A DNA stretch of 7,668 bases from Thiotrichaceae bacterium (GCA_027024625.1 JALVRY010000024.1:1-7668); one strand, 5' to 3'; counted from the stretch's first letter, positions 1-7,436 are shown. Made by a program: numbers and translations. Notes: generated by a model not told the origin, from the sequence alone.

Positions 1-3000
1 CCGATATGCAGGTCATTGGTCGCTTGCGGGTGCGAACGGAGAATAATTGCATCGCCCGCGATATTGTCCCTGTGGGTGATTATCTCATGTTCGGTTACAA
101 CGTGTTTATGGGCATGAAAAAGGAGACTCAGCTTGCGGATGTATTCTCGCTTTATCGCCTTGTCAAAGATGATGATCAGTACGAGATGGAGGCAATTAAT
201 CTGCAAGATAGTTTCCTCAGTCACGCGAGTTTTGTCAGTGACTTTAATGAGCTATACACCTACTACAAAGGTGCTCACCTGATTCAGCTTGTTGTGAAAA
301 ATAATAAGCTGTTAGCTGCATTTCAGATTGGCGATAGGCTCACCGACACCCGCGTATTTCGTTGGCAGATCAGCACGAATGGGGATGTGCAATATATCGA
401 CAACCGAGGAGAACGCGACATCGCCCTACCTCAGCCTTATGATTTCGATTGGATAGAAACAGGGCGTGAAAACAGTGTCAACGGTCGCCATCCGCACATG
501 AATATCCTCGATACCATTTTCGTGGAAACCGTTGGCGGCGACCTCACGGTGAAGGTCGAAAACAATACACAATCAGGCTTGGGTATTTACTCCGAAGCCG
601 TTGAGGATAAAACGCAATCGCTGGACGATGCCAATATCCAATACGCCGAAGTCGGTAATTTGATTTTGCTGAAAATCTTGCCCTACCGTGAGGAAAACTG
701 GCGGTATTTGGTCTTTAATAAAATCACTCAAGACGTGCAACGCATTGATGCCATTGGGCAATCCTGCATCCAACTGCCTGAAAATCATGGCATTATTTTC
801 CCTAGCGGTATTTACCTGCAAAACGGAGAAACGAAATTTTTTGATGATGATATTGACGGCTTACGATTCAAACGGGCGATTCGCTCACCCAATGGTGAGG
901 ATATTGTCTATATTTTCTACCGTCCAGAAGAAGGCGAATCCGCTTTATATTCTTATAATTTAATCGAAAAAAGTCTGCAAAATCCACTTTTCGGGCATGG
1001 TTACGCCATTCTGCAAGACGGTACGATGGTAATTTTCAATGCCGAAGGCGAAGCCACCCGCACGCACCCCATGCAGATTTGGCAAACACCTTTCACCTCG
1101 GAAGACTATGCCGCACAACAGCCAGAAGGCACGGGATTTTATGCCAAAATTGGCAATGGCGAGCTGGTTCGCGGTATTTCTGATCTCTACAGCATCACAC
1201 GGGAAATTGATAATCAGAGCATTTCCTCCGCTCAATATAATCAGTTAATCCAAAATACCCACCGCTTGTTTGATGCTTATTATTGGCTCAGTGACGAGCA
1301 ATTAAGCGACATTCATCAACTCTTACAGGACATCGCTCAAACCTCAGAATTGGTGCTGGATGAGTTCGAAAAAGTCGAAGCTATCCAAAAACAAGCCAGC
1401 GAAGCCATCCAGCAAGCCGAGGCAACACAGCGGGAAATTATCGCCAGCATCCTGCCCGATAGCTGGTACAAGGTGGAAGATTTTGTCGATGCCCTCACCC
1501 GTATCCGCCAACAACGCGGACATTTGGCGACCATCAAAGAGTATCGCTATATCGACCGCGATGCCCTTAGCACGATGGATAGCGACTTAATAACGGTGCA
1601 AGATCAGCTTGGTGAGGACACGGTAAAATTCCTTTCCAGCGACAAGGCACTCAAGCCCTATGCAGAAAAACTCAACGCCTTAGAGCAACAGCTAGAGACA
1701 GTAAAAACCCGCAAAGCATTGGACGAGCCTATCGCTGGGCTGGATAAAATGTCTGCCGATTTGGATTTATTATCCGAATTAATGGCAAGCCTCAAAGTGG
1801 ACGATGCGACTGTCCGCACGGCTATTATTGATGCTATTTCAGAAATCTACGCCAAGCTGAATCAGACCAAAGCCAGAGCCAGACACAAGAAAAAAGACTT
1901 GGGATCAGCCGAGTCGATTGCTCAATTTTCTGCCCAATTTAAGCTGTTTAGCCAAAGCATATCCAACGCCTTGAGCTTATCGACCACGCCCGATAAAACT
2001 GACGAACAATTAAGCCGTTTGCTAATCCAGTTGGAGGAATTGGAAAGCCAGTTTAGCGAATACGATGAATTCCTTGGCGATATTATCAGCAAGCGGGATG
2101 AAATCTACGAGACCTTTGAGTCTCACAAACAGACCTTAGTTGACGAGCGACAACGCAAAGCACAGAACTTGCAAGATGCCGCCAACCGCATCCTCAATTC
2201 TATTCAACGACGCACGGAAAAATTCCAAGATGTTGAGCAATTAAACACCTTCTACGCCTCTGACAGCTTGATTATGAAGGTACGCAGCATCGCCGAAAGC
2301 TTGCGTGAACTGGATGACAGCGTTAAGGCGGAGGATATTGAATCTCGCCTGAAATCGGGCAAAGATCAGGCATTTAGAAGCCTACGCGATAAAACTGAAA
2401 TCTACGAAGATGGCGGTAATGTCATCAAACTGGGGGCGAAACACCGCTTTAGCGTCAACACGCAAGAGCTAGATTTAACCATTTTACCGCGTGGCGATGC
2501 CCTGCATATTCACCTAACAGGCACAGATTTTTTCGAGCCTGTGGATGTGCCAGAACTCAATGAATTACGTGATTATTGGCAGCAGAATTTGCCATCGGAA
2601 ACGGATAATTTTTACCGTGCGGAGTATTTGGCGGGGCAGATTTTAGCAGCGGCAGATAAGGGGGAAGATGGGCTAAGTTTAGAAGCTTTGCAGCAGCAGG
2701 TAAATCATCCCGATGCTTTACTGGAAACCGTGAAAAACTTTGCCGCACCGCGTTATAAAGAGGGTTATGAAAAAGGCATACACGATCACGATGCGGCTAA
2801 ATTATTGGCAGAGATTTTGCCATTGCAACAGACAGCGGGATTGTTGCGGTTTGATCCCTTGCATCGTGGTTTGGCGGCTGTTTTTTGGGCTGCAACTAGG
2901 GAGCAAGAACCACAGAAAACATGGTGCGAACGGGCAAAGTCTGCCATGCAGATGAAACAAGTATTTGGGCGAGGGGATGCTCAAAAATTGCTACAAACAG

Positions 3001-5243
3001 AAATTCAAAACCAGTTTGATCAATTCACCCACGTTGTCTATGGTGAATCTAATACTGACAGTGGAAATGGCGTGGATAGACAAGGCAGTGCCTTGTCTCT
3101 ACGGGGGGTGGCTGTTGCTGAATATTTGGTTTTGGAATTAGCAGCCGATCAACCACGTTTTACCAGCAGTTTATACGCCCGAAAACTTGCCGATGAACTA
3201 CGCCGTAGTCTCGATGTGGCAAATATCTGGGATGATTTCGACACCGCACTCGCCAAGCTAGACGGTCAACCCGCCCAACAATGGTCACTGGTGGAATCAT
3301 GGCTGACGGCAATGTTGCAGTCGCAAGAGAATCCGCAAGGCGAAAACTACATACCCGAAGCCGTTGCTTTGATTATCGCCAAAGGTATCGAGTATAAAAA
3401 CAACGATACCGCACTGGCGTTTGAGGTTACTGGCTTAATGGGTGAGCATCCGCTGATCAAAAAACAGACGCTTGCCTTATCACTGGATCAGTTTTTAAGC
3501 CGCTATCAACACCACGCTCAAGCCGTCGTGCCAAGCTATCATCACTATCATGCTTTACGAGCTGAGGTCATTGAGCGACGACGTGAAGAATTGCGTTTGG
3601 AAGAATTCAAGCCACGCCCCTTATCTTCCTTTGTGCGTAACCGTTTAATTAATGAACAATATCTGCCGCTAATTGGTGACAATCTCGCCAAGCAAATGGG
3701 TACGGTTGGCGAAAGTAAACGCTCCGATTTAATGGGCATGTTGATGATGATTTCACCGCCAGGTTACGGTAAAACCACGCTGATGGAGTACGTGGCAAGC
3801 CGTTTGGGGCTGGTGTTTATGAAGATCAATTGTCCATCATTGGGGCATAATGTGCTGTCGCTAGACCCTGCACACGCCCCTGATTCTGCATCCCGTCAAG
3901 AGCTAATCAAGCTCAACATGGGGCTGGAGATGGGCAATAATGTCATGCTGTATCTGGATGATATTCAGCACACCGACCCTGAGTTTTTGCAGAAATTTAT
4001 CTCACTCAGTGACGGCACACGTCGCATCGAAGGCATCTGGAAAGGCAAGGCAAAAACCTACGATATGCGGGGCAAGAAGTTTTGCATCGTTATGGCGGGT
4101 AATCCTTATACCGAGTCGGGCGAGGCGTTTAAAATCCCCGATATGTTGGCAAACCGTGCTGATATTTACAATTTAGGCGATATTTTAGGCGGTGCAGAAG
4201 AAGCATTCTCACTTTCTTATATCGAAAATACGCTTACCTCCAATGCCGTGCTTGCTCCCTTAGCCACCCGCGAAATGAGCGATGTGTATAAGCTAATCGA
4301 CATGGCAAAAGGCAAACCAATCAACAGCACCGACCTCAGCCACGACTACAGCAGTGCCGAACGCAATGAGATTATCGAAGTATTAAAAAAGCTATTCCGC
4401 ATTCAAGAAGTGGTGCTAAAAGTTAACCAACAGTACATTGCATCCGCAGCTCAATCGGATGAATACCGCACTGAGCCACCATTCAAATTACAAGGCAGCT
4501 ACCGCAATATGAACAAAATGGCAGAAAAAGTTTCCGCCATTATGAATGAAGATGAACTCATGCAAATGATCGCAGATCATTACGTGGGAGAAGCACAGCT
4601 ATTGACCAGCGGAGCAGAAGAAAACCTACTCAAACTGGCAGAATTACGCGGTAATATGACAGATGATGAGCAAGAACGCTGGGAAAAAATCAAACAGGAT
4701 TACCAACGTAATAAACTCGCCGATGATCAAGAGTTTGAAGTCGGGCGACAAATTGCAGGTAAATTACAAAACATCAGCGAAGCACTAAACCAACAAGACG
4801 CACAAGCGATAATGGCAAGCCAATTGGATCAGCTAGTCGATAATCTGCAAGCAATAAACACCGCATTATCACAAAATAATGGACAAAAATTAATAGCCGA
4901 ACAGCTAGGTGGAATCCAGCAAAAATTAGACCAACCTGCTAGTACAGAAGCGGTGATCCAGTTGGAGAGTATTTCTACTGGATTAAAGACACTGCAAAAA
5001 GTATTGCTGAAATCACAACAAGATAATTCTCTGGGTGTGCAGCTACAGCTTATCGCTGAGAACTTAGAAAACGGCATACTGCCAGAACAAGCTAGTAAAG
5101 ATGTGGTTAAGCAATTAGAGCAAGTTGTCGAGAGTGTTAAATATATGGTGCAGGAATTGAGTGGGATGTCTGAGGCATCTCGCAAAGAGCCAAGTTGGTT
5201 AACAGGGTTTCGTCGTAGTAAGAAGCAAGTAGAAAAGATATAA
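1..5243 (+). CDS. DUF3686-type giant AAA+ ATPase ('DNA repair ATPase'), 5' end outside window
   Basis: A continuous reading frame runs from the left edge to TAA at 5241-5243. The ATG at 6 is probably internal: the frame is open before it, and the stretch around TENNCIARDIVPVGD and FGYNVFMGMKKET matches what I recall of this family some 45-50 residues from its start. Counting from that ATG (1745 residues), 1 to about 450 is beta-rich and fits DUF3686. About 450-800 is charged, Glu/Gln/Lys-rich coiled coil, and 803-848 is a small beta-rich patch. The AAA+ module spans about 1240-1510: Walker A PPGYGKTT with K1256, Walker B VMLYLDD with D1318/D1319, sensor-1 N1366 in AGNP, a likely arginine finger R1384 in LANR, and possible sensor-2 R1500 in GSYRN. 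All catalytic positions look intact, so an active ATPase is expected. The tail (about 1579-1720) is helical. No signal peptide is visible, but the N-terminus is missing. 'DNA repair' is an inherited label. From memory, relatives lie near PspA/IM30-like and flotillin/SPFH genes, which would suggest a membrane-stress role. That is inference, and no such partner is in this window. Confidence 0.9.
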   Translation, partial: DMQVIGRLRVRTENNCIARDIVPVGDYLMFGYNVFMGMKKETQLADVFSLYRLVKDDDQYEMEAINLQDSFLSHASFVSDFNELYTYYKGAHLIQLVVKNNKLLAAFQIGDRLTDTRVFRWQISTNGDVQYIDNRGERDIALPQPYDFDWIETGRENSVNGRHPHMNILDTIFVETVGGDLTVKVENNTQSGLGIYSEAVEDKTQSLDDANIQYAEVGNLILLKILPYREENWRYLVFNKITQDVQRIDAIGQSCIQLPENHGIIFPSGIYLQNGETKFFDDDIDGLRFKRAIRSPNGEDIVYIFYRPEEGESALYSYNLIEKSLQNPLFGHGYAILQDGTMVIFNAEGEATRTHPMQIWQTPFTSEDYAAQQPEGTGFYAKIGNGELVRGISDLYSITREIDNQSISSAQYNQLIQNTHRLFDAYYWLSDEQLSDIHQLLQDIAQTSELVLDEFEKVEAIQKQASEAIQQAEATQREIIASILPDSWYKVEDFVDALTRIRQQRGHLATIKEYRYIDRDALSTMDSDLITVQDQLGEDTVKFLSSDKALKPYAEKLNALEQQLETVKTRKALDEPIAGLDKMSADLDLLSELMASLKVDDATVRTAIIDAISEIYAKLNQTKARARHKKKDLGSAESIAQFSAQFKLFSQSISNALSLSTTPDKTDEQLSRLLIQLEELESQFSEYDEFLGDIISKRDEIYETFESHKQTLVDERQRKAQNLQDAANRILNSIQRRTEKFQDVEQLNTFYASDSLIMKVRSIAESLRELDDSVKAEDIESRLKSGKDQAFRSLRDKTEIYEDGGNVIKLGAKHRFSVNTQELDLTILPRGDALHIHLTGTDFFEPVDVPELNELRDYWQQNLPSETDNFYRAEYLAGQILAAADKGEDGLSLEALQQQVNHPDALLETVKNFAAPRYKEGYEKGIHDHDAAKLLAEILPLQQTAGLLRFDPLHRGLAAVFWAATREQEPQKTWCERAKSAMQMKQVFGRGDAQKLLQTEIQNQFDQFTHVVYGESNTDSGNGVDRQGSALSLRGVAVAEYLVLELAADQPRFTSSLYARKLADELRRSLDVANIWDDFDTALAKLDGQPAQQWSLVESWLTAMLQSQENPQGENYIPEAVALIIAKGIEYKNNDTALAFEVTGLMGEHPLIKKQTLALSLDQFLSRYQHHAQAVVPSYHHYHALRAEVIERRREELRLEEFKPRPLSSFVRNRLINEQYLPLIGDNLAKQMGTVGESKRSDLMGMLMMISPPGYGKTTLMEYVASRLGLVFMKINCPSLGHNVLSLDPAHAPDSASRQELIKLNMGLEMGNNVMLYLDDIQHTDPEFLQKFISLSDGTRRIEGIWKGKAKTYDMRGKKFCIVMAGNPYTESGEAFKIPDMLANRADIYNLGDILGGAEEAFSLSYIENTLTSNAVLAPLATREMSDVYKLIDMAKGKPINSTDLSHDYSSAERNEIIEVLKKLFRIQEVVLKVNQQYIASAAQSDEYRTEPPFKLQGSYRNMNKMAEKVSAIMNEDELMQMIADHYVGEAQLLTSGAEENLLKLAELRGNMTDDEQERWEKIKQDYQRNKLADDQEFEVGRQIAGKLQNISEALNQQDAQAIMASQLDQLVDNLQAINTALSQNNGQKLIAEQLGGIQQKLDQPASTEAVIQLESISTGLKTLQKVLLKSQQDNSLGVQLQLIAENLENGILPEQASKDVVKQLEQVVESVKYMVQELSGMSEASRKEPSWLTGFRRSKKQVEKI
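3756..3779 (+). other. Walker A (P-loop) codons of the AAA+ module
   Basis: Codons 1251-1258 of the large ATPase encode PPGYGKTT, a canonical nucleotide-binding P-loop with K1256. Walker B follows about 62 residues later (D1318/D1319, near 3957-3962) and sensor-1 N1366 at 4101-4103. This order and spacing fit AAA+ proteins. Confidence 0.9.
4764..4925 (+). repeat. Two tandem 27-codon repeats in the ATPase tail
   Basis: Residues 1587-1613 (4764-4844) and 1614-1640 (4845-4925) align without gaps to the pattern LQxIxxALxQxxxQxxxAxQLxx. Copy one begins LQNISEALNQ and copy two LQAINTALSQ. A more degenerate copy may follow around LQLIAENLENG. The hydrophobic spacing suggests amphipathic or coiled-coil helices. 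The duplication is clearer in protein than in DNA, so it is not recent. It lies well after the AAA+ core and is more likely a partner-binding or self-assembly element than part of catalysis. Confidence 0.7.
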
Positions 5244-5360
5244 AAAGTTCTTAGCAATCTCAAAAATATTATAGAAACGAAAAAGTATTATTTGATGAGC
5301 TAGCAAAAATGCTATGAATCCAATAAAAAAACAAATTACTGCTATATCCATTAGCACGAT

Positions 5361-5377
5361 AAAGCTAGAACAGCTTT
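5361..5377 (+). terminator. Weak hairpin after the ATPase gene, doubtful terminator
   Basis: AAAGCT and AGCTTT form a 6-bp stem around a 5-base loop about 120 bases after the ATPase stop. The following bases are TTATAC, with no proper U-tract, and the stem has only two G-C pairs. It is the best candidate in the spacer for ending the large transcript but is a poor match to an intrinsic terminator. Confidence 0.2.
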
Positions 5378-5449
5378 TATACAAAAGTTATGCTAACTCC
5401 ATACAGCTCCCTATTATCAAAAAGCAGTATTCCTAGCTCGATTTTTTCT

Positions 5450-5478
5450 TTCATAAAGTGCAACTTTTATCCAATAAT
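5450..5478 (+). promoter_or_regulatory. Possible sigma-70 promoter of the lipoprotein gene
   Basis: TTCATA at 5450-5455 matches the -35 consensus at four of six positions. After a 17-bp spacer, AATAAT at 5473-5478 matches the -10 consensus at five of six. The predicted start near 5485 would give a leader of about 34 bases. In AT-rich DNA such matches arise easily, so this is tentative. Its support is the spacing and the lack of any other nearby gene to drive transcription. Confidence 0.4.
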
Positions 5479-5518
5479 GCTGACTTAAGTACAACGGAAT
5501 TCACTGCTACAGATTAAG

Positions 5519-5596
5519 ATGCATAAAATAATTGCAAATACAGCTATTACAAAACGATTAATTATTGTTTTCCTTACAATTTCTCTTTCTGCGTGC
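5519..5596 (+). other. Lipoprotein signal peptide and lipobox
   Basis: Codons 1-26 encode a type II signal peptide with lipobox L23-S24-A25-C26. Signal peptidase II would cleave before C26, leaving a mature N-terminus beginning CSTNSSGDYP, a typical flexible Ser/Asn-rich tether. Confidence 0.85.
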
Positions 5597-6511
5597 AGTA
5601 CTAATAGTTCAGGCGACTACCCTGAACACGACTCTTCACTTTCTACTGGGCAAAAGGCTTTAATCTACGGAACAATTGGAGTCGCAGCTATCGCAGCAGT
5701 TTTAGGTTCTAAAAATAATAGAAGAACCGATAAACAGAAAGCGGTAAAAGCTGATGTCGTCAGCACAATACAGAACGATCAAATAACACTTTCTGCCTGT
5801 AAAAATCATGCAGGGGCTATCTGCTCACTAAAGTGGCATGGCAAAGAATTTATTGATGATTATGATCATGGTCGCCTATTGCAGTCCGCATCTAGCTTTA
5901 ATAATTTAGGGGAAGGCTTTAATCCTACAGAGGGTGGTGGAGGCTCGGAAGATAGATATTCTGCCTTAATTGGCATAAGAAAATCACCCGATAATCTAAG
6001 CCTTTCAACATCCACTCAAATGGCTTACTGGAACCCTGTCGATAATTCAAAATTATCAAATCATGTGTTGCATAAGCGTGTAACGCTTGGCTACAAGGGT
6101 ATGCCTAATGTGATTCAGTATAGTGTTCAGTATGATATTCCAAGTGATAGAACTTACAAATATGGCGTATTTGAAGCTCTCACGGGGTATATGCCAAAAG
6201 ATTTTAATCATTTTTGGACATATCAATCTGGTACTGTAAAACCCTATCACGTCACTCCAAATACTTTTACTGAACAAGATAAACCTATCATTGCTTCAAC
6301 TGCTGATGGGCAATACGCTATGGGGGTATGGTCACCCGATTTACCGCAACGCGGCATAGGTTACGGAGCTTTCTTATTAAACTTCGATGTACCAAAGTGG
6401 AATGCTGTTTTTAGAGAAGGTAATCCACGCGGAAGCAAGCATTACAGGATGTTTGTCTTCGTTGGCTCACTTGAAATGGTCAGGCAAGCTATGCAACAGC
6501 TAAGAGTGTAG
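5519..6511 (+). CDS. Uncharacterised lipoprotein with predicted beta-rich C-terminal domain
   Basis: This 330-residue protein begins with a lipoprotein signal: K/R-containing n-region, hydrophobic core LIIVFLTISL and lipobox LSAC with the lipidated cysteine at C26. Ser at +2 lacks the Asp inner-membrane retention signal, so the outer membrane is the likely location. A second hydrophobic stretch (47-63, ending GVAAIAAVLGS) is followed by KNNRRTDKQK. It could be a membrane helix or a Gly/Ala-rich packing segment. From about residue 78 the protein is rich in Tyr, Trp, Gly and predicted strands, with C94 and C102 able to form a disulfide and a striking GEGFNPTEGGGG motif at 131-142. The segment from WHGKEF through DYDHGR to that motif recalls uncharacterised secreted proteins with carbohydrate-binding-like beta-sandwich folds, but I cannot name the family. 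The start is the only reasonable ATG: an in-frame stop lies at 5486-5488 and no ATG lies between. No good Shine-Dalgarno sequence precedes it, so translation may be weak. It appears monocistronic and converges on the regulator gene. Confidence 0.85.
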   Translation: MHKIIANTAITKRLIIVFLTISLSACSTNSSGDYPEHDSSLSTGQKALIYGTIGVAAIAAVLGSKNNRRTDKQKAVKADVVSTIQNDQITLSACKNHAGAICSLKWHGKEFIDDYDHGRLLQSASSFNNLGEGFNPTEGGGGSEDRYSALIGIRKSPDNLSLSTSTQMAYWNPVDNSKLSNHVLHKRVTLGYKGMPNVIQYSVQYDIPSDRTYKYGVFEALTGYMPKDFNHFWTYQSGTVKPYHVTPNTFTEQDKPIIASTADGQYAMGVWSPDLPQRGIGYGAFLLNFDVPKWNAVFREGNPRGSKHYRMFVFVGSLEMVRQAMQQLRV

Positions 6512-6530
6512 CTAGTACAGTGAATAAACT

Positions 6531-7319
6531 TTAGAATTTTGATGATGTATTATTGGCATCATCAATAATGGCTTGTAAGTCATTAATCATGATTTTATTG
6601 CGTGCTTTATCAATAACCCCCTGCTTTTTCCAATATTGCAGGTGTTGATTTATTACTTGTCTTACTGAACCAACCATCCGAGCAAGCACTTCATCTGATA
6701 AACCAGTGATCAGATGTTGTTTATGCTCATCATCCGCTAAACCAGTATATGATTTTATTTTATTGATATTCTGTAAAATAATTCGGCTTAATCGCGTAAT
6801 GGTATCGTATAAAGCAAAGTCAGTTGTTTTATCCTCCTGATCACGCATTTTTTGAGCTAAATAAGGCATAAATTGACGATTAAGCTCGGGATAAGTCCAT
6901 ATCCATTGGCGTATTTTCTCGATCGGGACAGAAATAACTTTCAACTCTTCTAGTGGAGAGTACTGCATTTCATGTGGTTGACCATCGAGTAGTATAACCA
7001 CATCAAACCCATCACCAGGGTGTAATAAGTCCAGCGTAATACTACGTCCTGTATCTGGATTTGTTCGGATCATTTCAATCCGTCCTTCTAGCAATAAAAA
7101 GAAACGTTGCTGGAGCATATTTGGATCGATATATGTCTTTTTCTTCCATCGTTCCGCTTTAAAATGTTCAGACATTTCATGTAACAACTTTTCTGGAAGA
7201 GCCGAAAACAAATAAGACTGCTGAACCAGCTTTCCACTTAATGGTATCGTATTTTTTATAGGTAAATTACTAGGCACATCAAAAACCACAACGCTGTAAA
7301 AGTGCATGAATTCTAACAT
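6531..7319 (-). CDS. Crp/Fnr-family transcriptional regulator
   Basis: The 262-residue protein has the two-part Crp/Fnr layout. The cyclic-nucleotide-like beta-roll covers about 36-140 (FLLLEGRIEMIR, LDLLHPGD), a dimerisation helix about 145-190, and the winged helix-turn-helix 205-248. The HTH is clear: LSDEVLARMVGSVRQVINQHL, then a wing ending KIMINDLQAI. R220 aligns with CRP R180, Q221 with E181 and Q225 with R185, so its DNA site should resemble the CRP half-site but differ within it. The phosphate-binding region reads GDGFDVVILLDGQPHE and lacks the CRP Glu and Arg-Ser that hold cAMP. The protein has no cysteine, which excludes an FNR-type Fe-S cluster. The signal is unknown; heme or another small ligand remains possible. 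About 35 residues precede the beta-roll, which is longer than in E. coli CRP. The chosen ATG follows AGAGGA by 3 bases, a slightly tight spacing; M5 is an alternative. It diverges from the gene at 7509 and may control it and itself through the dyad at 7400-7415. Confidence 0.9.
   Translation of the reverse strand: MLEFMHFYSVVVFDVPSNLPIKNTIPLSGKLVQQSYLFSALPEKLLHEMSEHFKAERWKKKTYIDPNMLQQRFFLLLEGRIEMIRTNPDTGRSITLDLLHPGDGFDVVILLDGQPHEMQYSPLEELKVISVPIEKIRQWIWTYPELNRQFMPYLAQKMRDQEDKTTDFALYDTITRLSRIILQNINKIKSYTGLADDEHKQHLITGLSDEVLARMVGSVRQVINQHLQYWKKQGVIDKARNKIMINDLQAIIDDANNTSSKF
6539..6565. other. 9-bp inverted repeat at the convergent gene junction
   Basis: TTGATGATG (6539-6547) and CATCATCAA (6557-6565) are perfect inverted arms around a 9-base loop. 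They lie in the last codons of the regulator gene, just past the lipoprotein stop at 6511. The position suits a shared transcription-end hairpin for two converging genes separated by 19 bp. Neither strand has a U-tract directly after the stem, and the stem is AT-rich. The repeat also encodes Asp-Asp and Ser-Ser codons, so it may be coincidental. Confidence 0.3.
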
Positions 7320-7322
7320 GCT

Positions 7323-7328
7323 TCCTCT
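7323..7328 (-). promoter_or_regulatory. Ribosome binding site of the Crp/Fnr-family gene
   Basis: On the minus strand AGAGGA is followed by AGC and then the ATG at 7319. The spacing is short for M1; starting at M5 instead would make it about 15 bases. It is still the best support for the longer start. Its 5' end overlaps a 4-bp hairpin (CTCG-TTTG-CGAG, 7327-7338) that could mildly affect access. Confidence 0.55.
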
Positions 7329-7374
7329 CGCAAACGAGTGGATAACCTTAATACCTCCTAAATATTTTTTCCCA

Positions 7375-7380
7375 ATAAAA
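7375..7380 (-). promoter_or_regulatory. Tentative -10 element for the Crp/Fnr-family gene
   Basis: Read on the minus strand, TTTATT matches TATAAT at four of six positions. A start near 7368 would place the TGTCA-N6-TGACA dyad about 39.5 bp upstream and put the left AGGAGG copy inside the leader. The match is weak and the surrounding DNA is A/T-rich, so other starts are equally possible. Confidence 0.2.
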
Positions 7381-7399
7381 ACTCAAAAAATAGCTGAAC

Positions 7400-7415
7400 T
7401 GTCACTTAACTGACA
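7400..7415. promoter_or_regulatory. Crp/Fnr-family operator dyad TGTCA-N6-TGACA
   Basis: TGTCACTTAACTGACA has perfect 5-bp half-sites and a TTAA centre; only the two bases flanking TTAA break full symmetry. Length and spacing equal those of the E. coli CRP site (TGTGA-N6-TCACA), with the fourth base of each half-site changed. It lies between the regulator gene and the divergent gene, the usual place for an autoregulated Crp-family operator. It is centred 41.5 bp upstream of the start predicted for the gene at 7509, the class II activator position. Binding is inferred. Confidence 0.7.
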
Positions 7416-7436
7416 TTAGCACCCTAAATGTTTCAA

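Larger units (their letters stand above)
5244..5518. other. AT-rich intergenic spacer without a convincing gene
   Basis: These 275 bases separate the ATPase stop from the lipoprotein start and are visibly richer in A and T than the ATPase gene. They hold several short dyads: TAGC/GCTA at 5301-5314, AAAGCT/AGCTTT at 5361-5377, AGTTA/TAACT at 5386-5398 and the palindrome ACTTAAGT at 5483-5490. None is followed directly by a clear U-run, so no strong intrinsic terminator is called. A frame on the minus strand here starts at TTG and overlaps the ATPase 3' end; it is judged spurious. No tRNA or riboswitch-like structure was recognised. Confidence 0.6.

Noticed and set aside
6..8. ATG at 6 as the true start of the large ATPase
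   Set aside because: The frame is open to the left edge, no Shine-Dalgarno sequence can be seen, and residues just after it match family sequence normally found well inside the protein.
688..963. Plus-strand frame inside the ATPase gene (with similar ones at 1039, 1360, 2740 and 3940)
   Set aside because: These are out-of-frame shadows of a long, clearly coding frame with recognisable domains.
4829..5263. 144-codon minus-strand frame rich in Cys and Ser
   Set aside because: It lies almost entirely antisense to the ATPase tail. Its composition is that expected from reading Gln/Leu-rich codons backwards, and it has no domain.
5199..5384. 61-codon hydrophobic minus-strand frame
   Set aside because: It starts at TTG, has no properly spaced ribosome binding site, overlaps the ATPase 3' end, and its hydrophobicity is expected from AT-rich DNA read in reverse.
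5480..5493. TTAA-centred near-palindrome upstream of the lipoprotein gene as a second regulator site
   Set aside because: ACTTAAGT is symmetric, but its outer bases do not give TGTCA/TGACA at the 16-bp spacing of the dyad at 7400-7415.
7410..7415. CTGACA as a -35 box for the gene at 7509
   Set aside because: It matches TTGACA at five of six positions, but it is 21 bp from TAGAAT and nothing good lies 17 bp downstream. It is better explained as the right half of the dyad.
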